Positions 10,342-18,959 are shown, counted from the first letter of the stretch. The stretch: DNA of 33,953 nt from an uncultured Verrucomicrobia subdivision 3 bacterium (GCA_903917705.1 CAIXBQ010000076.1:1-33953), one strand, 5' to 3'. Notes: generated by a model not told the origin, from the letters alone. Numbers and translations: made by a program.

Positions 10342-10451
10342 ACGTAGCGGCTTTCGGCAGAAAGCCGCTAACTATTCTCGTTGCGGTTCCCCGGCGGAGA
10401 GCCCCATTCAATCGCTTTCAAATGGCGGCGCTCTGCCGAGACGCCGCTACG
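10342..10451. repeat. REP-like inverted-repeat pair
   Basis: The left arm (10342-10369) contains GTAGCGGCTTTCGGCAGAAA and folds on itself into a hairpin. The right arm (10424-10451) contains CTCTGCCGAGACGCCGCTAC and is close to the reverse complement of the left arm. The 54 bp between them are unremarkable. The layout of two inverted palindromic units matches bacterial REP/BIME elements. A small GGCTCG-TTT-CGAGCC hairpin follows at about 10454. No transposase is nearby. Confidence 0.6.
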
Positions 10452-10489
10452 GCGGCTCGTTTCGAGCCCAAAACGGCAAAAATCGCGTA

Positions 10490-10680
10490 AACTGTTGAAA
10501 ATCAGAGGCGCTCAATGCCGACGGCAGGCCGCTCAATACCGCCGGGAGAGCACTCAATGCCGACGGTAAGGAGCTCAACACTGCCGGAACGCCGCTCAAC
10601 GATGACCGGAGAACACTCCATTCAAACCGGAAGCCGCCCAATTGAAAGGGTCAGGCGCTCAAGGAATCCGGGCAAAGCTA
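10490..10680. repeat. Array A of 21-bp-spaced degenerate repeats
   Basis: The anchor CTCAA (or CTCCA/CCCAA) occurs at 10511, 10532, 10553, 10574, 10595, 10616, 10637 and 10658, so eight units follow at exactly 21 bp. A ninth, diverged unit starts at 10490. Units share CTCAA, then a CCG/CGG core that often forms a small palindrome such as TGCCGACGGCA, then AGG. Units differ at many positions while spacing never slips. Any frame therefore reads as heptapeptides (VLSSLPS, ALSALPA on the minus strand), but no frame here has credible start, length or codon use for a real protein. The array lies between the VIT/vWA and glycosidase genes, about 40 bp upstream of a strong plus-strand terminator. Confidence 0.8.
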
Positions 10681-10722
10681 AAGCGCCGCCGGCGCCTCAA
10701 ATGCGGTTTCCGAAAAGACCTT

Positions 10723-10756
10723 CGCCCCGGTCAGTTCGCTGGCCGGGGCGTTTTGT
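10723..10756 (+). terminator. Intrinsic terminator with UUCG tetraloop
   Basis: A 12-bp stem, CGCCCCGGTCAG paired with CTGGCCGGGGCG (one U-G wobble), closes a TTCG tetraloop and is followed by TTTTGTTGT. This is a textbook rho-independent terminator on the plus strand. It sits more than 400 bp after the VIT/vWA stop and just after repeat array A, which suggests that a transcript crosses the array before ending here. Confidence 0.85.
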
Positions 10757-10815
10757 TGTCCGTTGTTAGGTAATATTGTTGCGCCGCCACCTGAAAGCAG
10801 GCCAAATATGCGGCC

Positions 10816-13068
10816 ATGGCAACCATGAATTCGCGGAGCCGCCCGCCCGCCGTCGGCCGGGCGCTGGCACTGGGATTGTTGATGCTGGCCGCCGCCGCGC
10901 CGCTGCCGGCCCAGCCGGCCAAGGGCGAATCGCGCGGCTGGTGGCCGCAGGATTACACCGTCACCCGCGATGAGGCGGGCGGGAAGCTGGTGTTGTCCAC
11001 GGCCTATTACACCTTCGAGCAGGACTTGAAAAAGGGCGGCGTGGTGGAAAGCATCCGCCTGACGCACGGCCGGTCCACCAATCTGCTGGTCACGCCGATG
11101 CGCGCCTCGGTCAATCTGCTTTTGAAGAACGCGCAGGAAAACACGGATGAGGCCGAAGTGGTGCGGCGCGTCTCGGGCACGTTCAGCGATTACTACGATG
11201 CCGCGCCGGTGGTCGCCTATCAGCACGCGGGCGGGCTGGTGGTGGTGTCGGTGACCAGCGCGCTGCGCAATGAGAAGGGGGAGGATTCCGGCATCCGCAC
11301 CCGGACGACTTACACCTATCACTGGGGCTACGTCAAAATCCACAAGGAGTTCACCGCGCCGGCCGGCGGGGTGCAGGTGCGGAAATTGTCGGTGCTTTCC
11401 GCCATCCTCGATCCGAGCTTGAGCGACTATGGTCATCGGCCGGGCGCGGCGGAGGAGATGGGGGCGGACTTCAACACCTGGCAATGCGGGCAGATCCGCG
11501 AGTGGGGAAAAATCCGGCCGGGCGCGCAATTGGACCTGCCGTTTCAGACGCGCTACATCCCGCGCCATCTCATCCTGGCCAATCCCGGGGTGGAAGGCAT
11601 CGAATGGTTTACCGCCGATGATTTGTCGCAATGGGATTTCCAGATGACGGGTCAGCCGGGCACGAGCTATTGCAACCTGAGCGCCAGCACGGAGCCGCTG
11701 GGCATTTCCCTGTCGATCGATCCGTTCAGCGTGTCAACCCGCTACGAGCTGCCCAAGGGCGGATGGGTGCTGTTCAAGGGCACGCTGGCTTTCGATTATT
11801 ACCTCGGCGTGCCGATCCTGGAAGGCCACGCGCAGCAGCCCTGGCTGGACAAGGGCTTTCAGGCCAACGGCGGCAAGTGGGTGTCGGAGGAGGAGATCAA
11901 GAAAAACGCGGCGGACGGCATCACCACCATGCGCGTGCACAATGACGGCGACGCCAACGGGGACGGACTTTATTGGCGGGACGGCAGCTATCCGCCATAT
12001 CCGCCGGCGGAGCTGAAGAAAATGAACCAGGTCATCGACACCTGCCACAAGTATGGCATCAAGGTGGTTCCCTATTTTTCGAACCATGAGCTGAACCAGA
12101 GCACGCCGGAATTCAAGGCACACGGCGAGGAGTGGGGGCGAAAGGTGGACGACCAGGGGAATCTCCGGCCGAATTTCTTCTATGGCGCCCTGATGTGCCT
12201 GAAGTCGGGCTGGTCGGATTATTTCAAGCTGTCCGTTGACCGGGTGCTGACGAACCATGCGTTCGACGGGGTTTACTACGACTGGAACCTGGCGATGTAT
12301 TGCAACAACCCGCTGCACGCCGGGCAGCCTACCAACGGCGTTTCAGGGGCGACGGGAGTCGGTGCGCTCGCGCTTTCCCCGACCGGCCACTGGGACATTG
12401 ATGAATTCCTGTCCATGGTGGAATGGACGCGCCAGCGGGTCGGACCGGAGGGAATGCTCCTGTTGCATAACACGCTGGTGCCGATGTTCGCCACGGAAAA
12501 CTTCGCCAACGCAGTGGTGGGAATGGAGTTCACCTACGGACAATTATCGGTCTCGATGCCCAAGCCCGAGGATCTCCCCCTGGAATGGAACCTGGCGGGA
12601 GCCCGCTCCCGGGCGGTGATCGGCTACGGCACCATTGCCGAGCGGGCGCCGCGCCGGCTCTACCGCGATTATGCGCTGACGGCCCTGCTGACTTCGGTGG
12701 CGCCCTGGCCCGCCACGGACGAATACATCGAGTTTCACAAGCTGCTCAAGCCTCTGGGCAATCTCGAGCAATACAAATTTGAGGACGGCCGGAACACGGC
12801 CGTGAAACTGGACGGGACCGGACTCACCGCCGTCTACAGCCAGGCCGGCGAAGCCTATGTTCTGCTTGGCAATCCGGGTCCGGCGGCGGTAAAAGTGCGC
12901 TGCGTCATTTCTCCCGCGAACCTGCCGTATCCCTTGCCGGCCCTGACCCGGGCCGAACTCATCACCCGGCAGGGGCTGACGCAACCCTTGAACGCCGGCG
13001 CGCTCACGGCAGCCGGGGAGCTGGTGGATATTCCGGCCGATGACGTCGTCATGTTGCACCTCCAGTAA
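10816..13068 (+). CDS. Secreted TIM-barrel glycoside-hydrolase-like protein
   Basis: The product has 750 residues with a signal peptide in the first ~36 (start at 10816, or the in-frame ATG at 10825). The N-terminal ~330 residues look like a beta-sandwich. From about residue 345 the pattern resembles a TIM-barrel glycosidase: DGITTMRVHNDGDANGDG near 373, GIKVVPYFSNHEL near 415, and FDGVYYDWN near 484, where the Asp could be catalytic by analogy with GH27/GH36/alpha-amylase-type barrels. A short beta domain closes the protein (LLGNPGPAAVKV). It probably acts on polysaccharide outside the cytoplasm. I cannot assign a GH family or substrate. It starts 60 bp after the intrinsic terminator, so it probably has its own promoter. 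Confidence 0.7.
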   Translation: MATMNSRSRPPAVGRALALGLLMLAAAAPLPAQPAKGESRGWWPQDYTVTRDEAGGKLVLSTAYYTFEQDLKKGGVVESIRLTHGRSTNLLVTPMRASVNLLLKNAQENTDEAEVVRRVSGTFSDYYDAAPVVAYQHAGGLVVVSVTSALRNEKGEDSGIRTRTTYTYHWGYVKIHKEFTAPAGGVQVRKLSVLSAILDPSLSDYGHRPGAAEEMGADFNTWQCGQIREWGKIRPGAQLDLPFQTRYIPRHLILANPGVEGIEWFTADDLSQWDFQMTGQPGTSYCNLSASTEPLGISLSIDPFSVSTRYELPKGGWVLFKGTLAFDYYLGVPILEGHAQQPWLDKGFQANGGKWVSEEEIKKNAADGITTMRVHNDGDANGDGLYWRDGSYPPYPPAELKKMNQVIDTCHKYGIKVVPYFSNHELNQSTPEFKAHGEEWGRKVDDQGNLRPNFFYGALMCLKSGWSDYFKLSVDRVLTNHAFDGVYYDWNLAMYCNNPLHAGQPTNGVSGATGVGALALSPTGHWDIDEFLSMVEWTRQRVGPEGMLLLHNTLVPMFATENFANAVVGMEFTYGQLSVSMPKPEDLPLEWNLAGARSRAVIGYGTIAERAPRRLYRDYALTALLTSVAPWPATDEYIEFHKLLKPLGNLEQYKFEDGRNTAVKLDGTGLTAVYSQAGEAYVLLGNPGPAAVKVRCVISPANLPYPLPALTRAELITRQGLTQPLNAGALTAAGELVDIPADDVVMLHLQ

Positions 13069-13155
13069 AACCCCATGGCCAACGGACTTTGACAAAAGGT
13101 TGCGGCGGTTGAATCCGGCGCCACCGGCAAAACGAATTGAACCAATTAGAATTTT

Positions 13156-14673
13156 ATGAAACCAGCCAGCCCCGCTCCCACGGATGCGCACCGTCAACCC
13201 GCGCCCAATCATCACGGCCAAGCCACTGATCGCGCCGTGCTGGCGGCCATCGCGCGGCAGGCCATGATTGAGCATGGACTGGAGCCGGACTTTCCGGCGC
13301 CGGCCAGGCAGGAATTGGCGGCCATCACCGGACCGGCCAAGCCGTCCGCCGATGTGCGTGACCAGCGCAATCTGCTCTGGGCGTCCATCGACAACGATGA
13401 GTCGCGCGACCTCGACCAGTTGACCGTCGCCGAGACGCTCGCTGATGGCCGGGTCAGGATACTTGTGGCGGTCGCGGATGTGGACGCCCTGGTGCGCAAA
13501 GGCTCGGCCCTCGACGGCCATGCGGCGCGGAACACGACCTCCGTCTATACGCCGGCCACGATTTTCCCGATGCTGCCCGAAGAGCTTTCCACCAACCTGA
13601 CTTCGTTGAACGAGGAACAGGACCGGATCGCCGTGGTGGCCGACATGGTGTTCGCCGCCGACGGCTCCCTCGCTGCGGCGGAATTGTACCGGGCCGTCGT
13701 CCGCAACCGCGCGAAGCTGGCCTACAACAGCGTCGCCGCTTGGCTGGACGGCACCGGCCCGGCGCCCCGGCGCATCGGTGAGGTTCCGGGGCTCGATGAA
13801 AACCTGCGCCTGCAGGATCGCGTCGCGCAGCAGATGGTGGGGCTCCGGCACCGCCATGGCGCCCTCAGCCTGCAGACGCTCGCGGCGAACGCGGTTTTCG
13901 CCGGGGACGCCCTGGCCACGCTTGAATTGGACCAGCCCAACCGGGCCAAGCAGTTGATCGAGGAATTTATGGTGGCGGCCAACGCGGTGGCGGCGAGGTA
14001 TCTGACCGGGAAGAATTTTCCGTCGTTCCGCCGGGTCCTGAAGGATCCCGAACGCTGGGAGCGCATTGTCCAGCTGGCGGCGGAATACAGCGACCGGCTG
14101 CCCGCCACACCGGATGCCGTCGCTTTGGAAGGGTTCTTGAACCGTCGCCGCACGGCTGATCCGGAGAAATTCCCCGATCTGTCCCTGGCCGTCATCAAAC
14201 TCATCGGCCGCGGCGAATACACGCTCGACCTTCCGGGCGGCCAGGCTCCCGGCCACTTTGCCCTGGCGGTGAAAGATTACACCCATTCCACGGCGCCGAA
14301 CCGGCGCTTCCCGGATCTCCTCACGCAACGGCTCCTGAAGGCCGCGCTGGCGGGCGTGCCGCTGCCCTACACTGTCCCCGAGCTGACGGAGCTCGCCAAA
14401 CACTGCACCGAGCAGGAGGACGCCGCCACCAAAGTGGAGCGCCAGGCCGGCAAATCAGCCGCGGCGCTGCTCCTGTCCGGCCGGATGGGCGAATCCTTCG
14501 ATGCCATCGTCACCGGCGCATCACCCAAAGGCACCTGGGTCCGGGTCTTCCAGCCGCCGACCGAAGGCCGGCTGGAGCGCGAATTCCAGAACCTTGACGT
14601 GGGCGACAAGGTTCGCGTCCGGCTCATGCGCACGGACGTTCAGCGCGGGTTCATCGACTTCGCCCGCGACTGA
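13156..14673 (+). CDS. RNB-domain 3'-5' exoribonuclease (RNase II/R family)
   Basis: The RNB catalytic domain begins near residue 70. It carries WASIDNDESRDLDQ (75-88), which holds the Asp residues that bind the catalytic metals, and later KDYTHSTAPNRRFPDL, matching the family's substrate-gripping motif. The C-terminal ~65 residues resemble an S1-type RNA-binding fold (GTWVRVF to GDKVRVRLM). At 505 residues it is shorter than RNase R (about 750-800) and lacks the N-terminal cold-shock domains, as in the short actinobacterial/Deinococcus-type enzymes. It degrades RNA processively in the cytoplasm. A perfect -35-like TTGACA sits at 13089 but no good -10 follows. Confidence 0.9.
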   Translation: MKPASPAPTDAHRQPAPNHHGQATDRAVLAAIARQAMIEHGLEPDFPAPARQELAAITGPAKPSADVRDQRNLLWASIDNDESRDLDQLTVAETLADGRVRILVAVADVDALVRKGSALDGHAARNTTSVYTPATIFPMLPEELSTNLTSLNEEQDRIAVVADMVFAADGSLAAAELYRAVVRNRAKLAYNSVAAWLDGTGPAPRRIGEVPGLDENLRLQDRVAQQMVGLRHRHGALSLQTLAANAVFAGDALATLELDQPNRAKQLIEEFMVAANAVAARYLTGKNFPSFRRVLKDPERWERIVQLAAEYSDRLPATPDAVALEGFLNRRRTADPEKFPDLSLAVIKLIGRGEYTLDLPGGQAPGHFALAVKDYTHSTAPNRRFPDLLTQRLLKAALAGVPLPYTVPELTELAKHCTEQEDAATKVERQAGKSAAALLLSGRMGESFDAIVTGASPKGTWVRVFQPPTEGRLEREFQNLDVGDKVRVRLMRTDVQRGFIDFARD

Positions 14674-14713
14674 CGGACGGACGGGCATAAACCATCGGCT
14701 CAGCTTTCCGGGT

Positions 14714-14743
14714 CCGGCCTCCGGGCACGCCAAAGGAGGCCGG
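14714..14743 (+). terminator. Hairpin after the RNB gene
   Basis: CCGGCCTCC pairs perfectly with GGAGGCCGG around a 12-nt loop, 40 bp after the RNB stop. The following CTGATTTGCTGG is only weakly U-rich, so this is a probable but not certain terminator. Confidence 0.5.
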
Positions 14744-14774
14744 CTGATTTGCTGGCGGTCATCAAAAAGGGCCA

Positions 14775-14802
14775 TTGACGGCGGGCAAATCTGGCTTATG
14801 CT
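14775..14802 (+). promoter_or_regulatory. Candidate sigma-70 promoter for the ABC-F gene
   Basis: TTGACG and TATGCT are separated by 16 bp, directly after the RNB hairpin and about 105 bp upstream of the ABC-F start. This fits a housekeeping-sigma promoter. It is based on motif match only. Confidence 0.45.
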
Positions 14803-14908
14803 TCGCGGTCCGTCGCCGCAGACAATTCCAGTTCTCCGGCCTCCGCGCAGTGCTGGTTTCATTCCCTCTTCGCGCCGCGACGCTCATCCGTCGGACGATT
14901 TTAATTTC

Positions 14909-16519
14909 ATGCTGACAATTCGAGATCTGAAAATGACATTTGGCGGACGCGTGCTGTTTGAAGACGCGTCATTCGCCGTGAATTACGGCGACCGCGTTGC
15001 GCTGGTCGGGCCGAACGGCGCCGGCAAAACCACGCTGTTTTCCATCATCCTCAAACAACTGGAGCCGGACGCCGGCGCCGTGGAACGCGATGAATGGACG
15101 ATGGTCGGTCATCTGCCGCAGGAAGCCGAGGCCAGCGGCGACGAATCGATCCTCGACGTGGCCACGGGGCGCGTGGATGAATTGCCGCGCTTGGAGAAGC
15201 GCCTGCACGAACTGGAGGCGGCCAAGGATGTTTCCTGCCCGGAGTATCTGGAGGCGCACGCCAAGCATGACGCGCTCAATGACCCGCAGGTGGAGACCAA
15301 GGCGAGGAAAATGTTGCGCGGGCTGGGCTTCCGCGACGCGGACTTCGGCCGCAAGGCCCGGGAAATGAGCGGCGGCTGGATCATGCGGGCGCGGCTGGCG
15401 CGGCTGCTGGTCATGGAACCGGACCTCCTGCTGCTGGACGAGCCGACGAACCATCTGGACTTGCTCGCGCTGCTCTGGCTGCAAAATTATCTGCAGAATT
15501 ATTCCGGCGCAGTGCTGCTGATTTCGCATGACCGCCAGTTCATGGACGAGGTCGTGACGCAGGTGCATGAAATCTCGGAGAAAAAACTCATCGCCTACAC
15601 CGGCAACTATGAGGATTACCTGCGCCAGCGCGAAGAGCGCTACGAGCAGCAGCTGGCCGCCTATAAAAACCAGCAGCGGGAAATCGCCGACTTGCAGGCC
15701 TTCGCCGACCGGTTTCGCGCCATCCCGTCCAAGGCGTCGCAGGCGCAAAGCAAGCTCAAGCAGATCGAGCGGATGGAGCAGATTGAAAAACCGCTGGCCC
15801 CGCGCAAGCCGTTCCGTTTCCAAATCCCGCCGCCGCCGCGCGGTGGACAGCGCGCCGTCACGCTCGAAGGTATTCACATGGCCTACGGGACGAACCAGGT
15901 TTACGTCGGCCTCGACCTGACCATCGAACGTGGCGAACGCACCGTGCTCGTCGGGCCGAACGGCGCGGGAAAATCCACGCTGATCAAAATCCTGGCCGGC
16001 GCGGTGGAGTTTCAGAAGGGCGAACGCGACCTCGGCCACAACGCCAAGATCGGTTACTTCAGCCAGCACCGGGCCGCCACGCTCGATCCCGAGAAATCCG
16101 TGCTCGACGAAGTTTTGGCCAGCGCGCCCGAGATGCGCGAGGACGAGGCCCGCGCCGTGCTGGGCTCCTTCATGTTTCGCAAGGATGACATTTACAAGCT
16201 GACGCGCGTGTTGAGCGGCGGGGAAAAGAGCCGGCTGAATCTCGTCAAGTTCCTCGTGGATCCGCCGAACCTCCTGCTGATGGACGAGCCGACCACGCAT
16301 CTGGACATTCACACTGTCGAGTCGCTCACGCTGGCGCTCGAACGCTACGAAGGCACGCTGGTGTTCATCTCGCACGACGTGCATTTCATCCGCCACCTCG
16401 CGACCAAGGTGCTGCACGTCAGCGCCGGCCAGGTCACGCCTTATGCCGGCGGCTATGAATATTTTCTGGAGAAGACCGGAACACTGGATGACGCCCGCGC
16501 CGCGCTGACCGCGGCGTGA
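14909..16519 (+). CDS. ABC-F family ATPase (YbiT/Uup/EttA type)
   Basis: The product has 536 residues with two ABC cassettes on one chain and no membrane segments, which defines ABC-F proteins acting on ribosomes. Cassette 1: Walker A GPNGAGKTT (34-42), signature MSGGW, Walker B LLLLDEPTNHLD. Cassette 2: Walker A GPNGAGKS, signature LSGGEKSR, Walker B LLLMDEPTTHLD. Between them is the charged P-site tRNA interaction linker (about residues 225-310), rich in Arg, Gln and Lys. Length and cassette sequence are closest to YbiT. The open frame extends upstream into the RNB gene, but the ATG at 14909 begins the canonical MLTIRDLKMTFGGR. It probably modulates translation at the E site; resistance or factor-specific roles cannot be read from sequence. 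Confidence 0.93.
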   Translation: MLTIRDLKMTFGGRVLFEDASFAVNYGDRVALVGPNGAGKTTLFSIILKQLEPDAGAVERDEWTMVGHLPQEAEASGDESILDVATGRVDELPRLEKRLHELEAAKDVSCPEYLEAHAKHDALNDPQVETKARKMLRGLGFRDADFGRKAREMSGGWIMRARLARLLVMEPDLLLLDEPTNHLDLLALLWLQNYLQNYSGAVLLISHDRQFMDEVVTQVHEISEKKLIAYTGNYEDYLRQREERYEQQLAAYKNQQREIADLQAFADRFRAIPSKASQAQSKLKQIERMEQIEKPLAPRKPFRFQIPPPPRGGQRAVTLEGIHMAYGTNQVYVGLDLTIERGERTVLVGPNGAGKSTLIKILAGAVEFQKGERDLGHNAKIGYFSQHRAATLDPEKSVLDEVLASAPEMREDEARAVLGSFMFRKDDIYKLTRVLSGGEKSRLNLVKFLVDPPNLLLMDEPTTHLDIHTVESLTLALERYEGTLVFISHDVHFIRHLATKVLHVSAGQVTPYAGGYEYFLEKTGTLDDARAALTAA

Positions 16520-16575
16520 GGCCGGCTGGCCCGGAAAACCGGTGACCTGCTGGACAGACTTGCTATCATCAGCCC

Positions 16576-16887
16576 ATGCCAGCTACGGCCACACCCGAGG
16601 TTCTACCCGACATCGAGCAGGACCAGCAGGCGGATTCCCGCACCGATTTGGAACCTGGATATCTTGTCGTTTGCTGGAATGACCCGGTGAACCTCATGCA
16701 CTATGTGACGCATGTTTTCCAGACCGTCTTCGGCTGGAGCCGCAAGAAGGCCGAGCGGCACATGCTGGAGGTTCACCATAACGGCAAAAGTGTGCTGATC
16801 CGCGAGAGCCTCGAGAAGGCGGAGTTTTACGTCCACCAACTTCAAAAATACACCTTGCACGCAACCCTGGAGCGCGACGCCAAATGA
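16576..16887 (+). CDS. clpS: ATP-dependent Clp protease adaptor ClpS
   Basis: At 103 residues this has the usual ClpS length. A variable acidic N-terminal tail (about 30 residues) precedes the core. The core has WNDPVNLMHYVTHVF, the N-degron pocket helix, and then the conserved MLEVHHNGKSVL strand-helix. The usual VLLLNDD reads VVCWNDP here, keeping the Asn and Asp that bind the substrate alpha-amine. ClpS delivers proteins with N-terminal Leu, Phe, Tyr or Trp to ClpAP/ClpCP. The stop overlaps the next start by 4 bp (ATGA), so the two genes are translationally coupled. The downstream aat gene makes the N-degrons that ClpS reads. Confidence 0.93.
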   Translation: MPATATPEVLPDIEQDQQADSRTDLEPGYLVVCWNDPVNLMHYVTHVFQTVFGWSRKKAERHMLEVHHNGKSVLIRESLEKAEFYVHQLQKYTLHATLERDAK

Positions 16888-17372
16888 AGCCCATACGGTC
16901 AGCCGGGGAAAAATTCCGGTTCGAAATGGACCCGTCGGAGAAAGCGCTGCTGTTCCATGTGCTCCAGCTCTATCCGCTCGTTCCGGCGGATCATCACCGG
17001 CTCAGCAAGGATCGCTATCTTGCCAACTGCGAGGAGAACCAGCATTTGCTCGAAGAATCGCTCCTGGCCCGGCGACTGGAGAACCGGAAGCAGGTTGACA
17101 CGCTGCTCAATGAGCCCGGGCGATTCAAGGAATGCCCGGGGGGCTTTCGGGCGGGTTTCACCCGGGGCGAGCTGGAATGGCTGCTCCAGGTGCTCAACGA
17201 TGTGCGCGTCGGCGGTTGGCTGGCACTGGGGTCGCCGGACGAGCATCCGGAGAAAAAGGAGGGGATGAGCCGCCAGACCCTGTCGCACATCATGACCATG
17301 GACGTGGCCGGGTTCTTTGAGATGAATTTCCTGAACGCCGTCATGGGCGATCCTCACCGCGACGATGATTGA
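16884..17372 (+). CDS. DUF2017-like ClpS-associated protein
   Basis: The product has 162 residues and is soluble with no signal peptide. Its position directly after clpS (4-bp overlap) and the sequence pattern FRFEMDPSEKALL near the N terminus and GELEWLLQVLNDVRVGGW further on match the DUF2017 family, which is commonly encoded beside clpS in Actinobacteria. The family has no proven function. Context suggests an accessory role in N-degron recognition or ClpS regulation. Its 3' end overlaps aat by 8 bp. Family assignment is from memory of pattern and context, so moderate confidence. Confidence 0.75.
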   Translation: MKPIRSAGEKFRFEMDPSEKALLFHVLQLYPLVPADHHRLSKDRYLANCEENQHLLEESLLARRLENRKQVDTLLNEPGRFKECPGGFRAGFTRGELEWLLQVLNDVRVGGWLALGSPDEHPEKKEGMSRQTLSHIMTMDVAGFFEMNFLNAVMGDPHRDDD

Positions 17373-18039
17373 GCGGAAAACATTGCAGCCGGCGCGGTTG
17401 GGTCCGGCGGTCTGGTTTCCCGATCCGAACCAGGCTGGGGCTGAAGGCTTGGTGGCCGTGGGCGGCGACCTTTCGGTGGAACGATTGTTGGCAGCTTACC
17501 GGCAAGGCCTCTTTCCGTGGACGGCAAATCCCCCCACCTGGTGGTCTCCGGATCCGCGCGGTATCATCGAATTGGACCAGGTCCATATTTCAGAAAGCCT
17601 GGCCAAAGTCATCCGCAGGCGGACTTTTGAAATCACGATTGACCGGGCATTCCGGGAGGTGATGCAGGGCTGTGCCGCGCCCGGCCCCGGGCGGCAAGGT
17701 GTTTGGATCACCGCAGAATTCATGGAGGCCTACACCCGGCTGCATGAGCAAGGCCATGCCCACAGCGTGGAATGCTGGCACAATAAGGAGCTGGTGGGAG
17801 GCATCTACGGGGTGGCCGTCGGCGGCTTGTTTGCCGGCGAATCCATGTTTCATCGTGCTGACAACGCCTCCAAGGTCGCACTCTGTCACCTGGCCGGACA
17901 TCTGCGGGAGCGCCGGTTTGCGTTGTTTGACATCCAAATGGTGACCCCCGCCACCCAGCCATTGGGAGCGAAGGCTGTTTCACGCAGGGAATATTTGAGC
18001 CGCCTGGCCGTCGCCGTGGCCCAGGATTGTTCATTTTGA
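17365..18039 (+). CDS. aat: Leucyl/phenylalanyl-tRNA-protein transferase
   Basis: The product has 224 residues (E. coli Aat has 234). It transfers Leu or Phe from charged tRNA to proteins with N-terminal Arg or Lys and so creates ClpS-recognised N-degrons. The family signatures are all present: WFPDPN, GLVAVGGDL, AYRQGLFPW, WWSPDPRG, HSVECWHNKELVGGIYGV, GESMFHRADNASKVAL and LFDIQ. It overlaps the DUF2017-like gene by 8 bp. The three genes therefore form a compact operon with producer and reader of the same degradation signal. Confidence 0.96.
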   Translation: MIERKTLQPARLGPAVWFPDPNQAGAEGLVAVGGDLSVERLLAAYRQGLFPWTANPPTWWSPDPRGIIELDQVHISESLAKVIRRRTFEITIDRAFREVMQGCAAPGPGRQGVWITAEFMEAYTRLHEQGHAHSVECWHNKELVGGIYGVAVGGLFAGESMFHRADNASKVALCHLAGHLRERRFALFDIQMVTPATQPLGAKAVSRREYLSRLAVAVAQDCSF

Positions 18040-18071
18040 ACAGATGCGGTATTCATCGTGCGCCAAACCAA

Positions 18072-18959
18072 ATGTCCGAGTCCATTCCATCTTCCACACA
18101 ACGCATCCCGGCGCGCACCCGGCGTCAGGCGATGGATTGGAGCCTGGTCCTGGCCAGCCAGGGGATTGAACACGTCATTGAGCAGTCAGAAGAAAGCGGC
18201 TGGGCTTTGGTGGTGGCGGCACCCGATCATGAGAAAGCCCTCGCCCACATCCGCCAATACCGCTTGGAAAACCGGCATTGGCGGTGGCGTCGGCCGGTCT
18301 TTCAACCGGGCTGGGTCTTCGACTGGCGCAGCGCCATATGGGTGTTGATGACCATCAGCTTCTATTGGTGGAGCGATGCGCGCACCGCCTTGCGGGGCTT
18401 GGGCGAAATGGATGGATCCGCGCTGGCACGCGGCGAATGGTGGCGCCTGTTCACGGCGATGTGGTTGCACGCCGATCCGGGCCATCTGGCGATGAACGCG
18501 GTTTTCGGCCTGGTGTTTCTGGGGCTCGCCATGGGCCGTTATGGTCCGGGGGCAGGCTTGCTGGCGGCTTATCTCGCCGGCGCGGGCGGCAACGTCGCCA
18601 CGTGGCTGGGTTATGGTGAATCCCAGCGCGGCCTTGGAGCCTCAGGCATGGTGATGGGAGCGCTGGGCTTGCTTTCCGTCCAGTCGTTTTCCCTGCTTGG
18701 GCAAAGAAATTTCAACGCGCTCAGACGTTTCACCGGCACTATTCTGGGAGGGCTGCTATTGTTCGTATTACTCGGTTTGAATCCCGAGGCGGATGTGGTG
18801 GCTCATCTTGGCGGACTGGTTGCGGGCATGCTGCTGGGATCGCTCATATCACTTGATTCACGGCTCGCGCACCGCCCGTGGATCAATCTCGCCGCGGGGA
18901 TTTTGTTCGCGGCCCTCGTGATCCTGCCGTGGCTGCGGGCATTGGGCTGGGCTGGGTGA
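18072..18959 (+). CDS. Rhomboid-family intramembrane serine protease
   Basis: The product has 295 residues from the ATG at 18072; a longer frame from a TTG at 18027 overlaps aat and is less likely. The N-terminal ~90 residues are soluble and resemble the GlpG cytoplasmic domain. About six membrane segments follow. The rhomboid signatures are present: WWRLFTAMWLHADPGHLAMN in the second segment region, the catalytic Ser in GLGASGMVMGALG, and the catalytic His in VVAHLGGLVAGMLLG. It should cleave membrane proteins within the inner membrane. It starts only 32 bp after aat and may be co-transcribed with it. Confidence 0.88.
   Translation: MSESIPSSTQRIPARTRRQAMDWSLVLASQGIEHVIEQSEESGWALVVAAPDHEKALAHIRQYRLENRHWRWRRPVFQPGWVFDWRSAIWVLMTISFYWWSDARTALRGLGEMDGSALARGEWWRLFTAMWLHADPGHLAMNAVFGLVFLGLAMGRYGPGAGLLAAYLAGAGGNVATWLGYGESQRGLGASGMVMGALGLLSVQSFSLLGQRNFNALRRFTGTILGGLLLFVLLGLNPEADVVAHLGGLVAGMLLGSLISLDSRLAHRPWINLAAGILFAALVILPWLRALGWAG

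Noticed and set aside
10490..10680. Array A as a CRISPR array
   Set aside because: Units are only 21 bp, with no alternation of constant repeats and unique spacers, and no cas genes are present.
10447..10769. Short heptapeptide-repeat open frames over array A on both strands
   Set aside because: A 21-bp repeat automatically gives heptapeptide frames; no start signal or conserved protein feature supports translation.
12544..14403. 619-codon minus-strand open frame
   Set aside because: Antisense of the glycosidase-like and RNB genes; composition is typical of a shadow frame and no motif is present.
14969..16417. 482-codon minus-strand open frame
   Set aside because: Antisense of the ABC-F ATPase, whose Walker and signature motifs are all on the plus strand.
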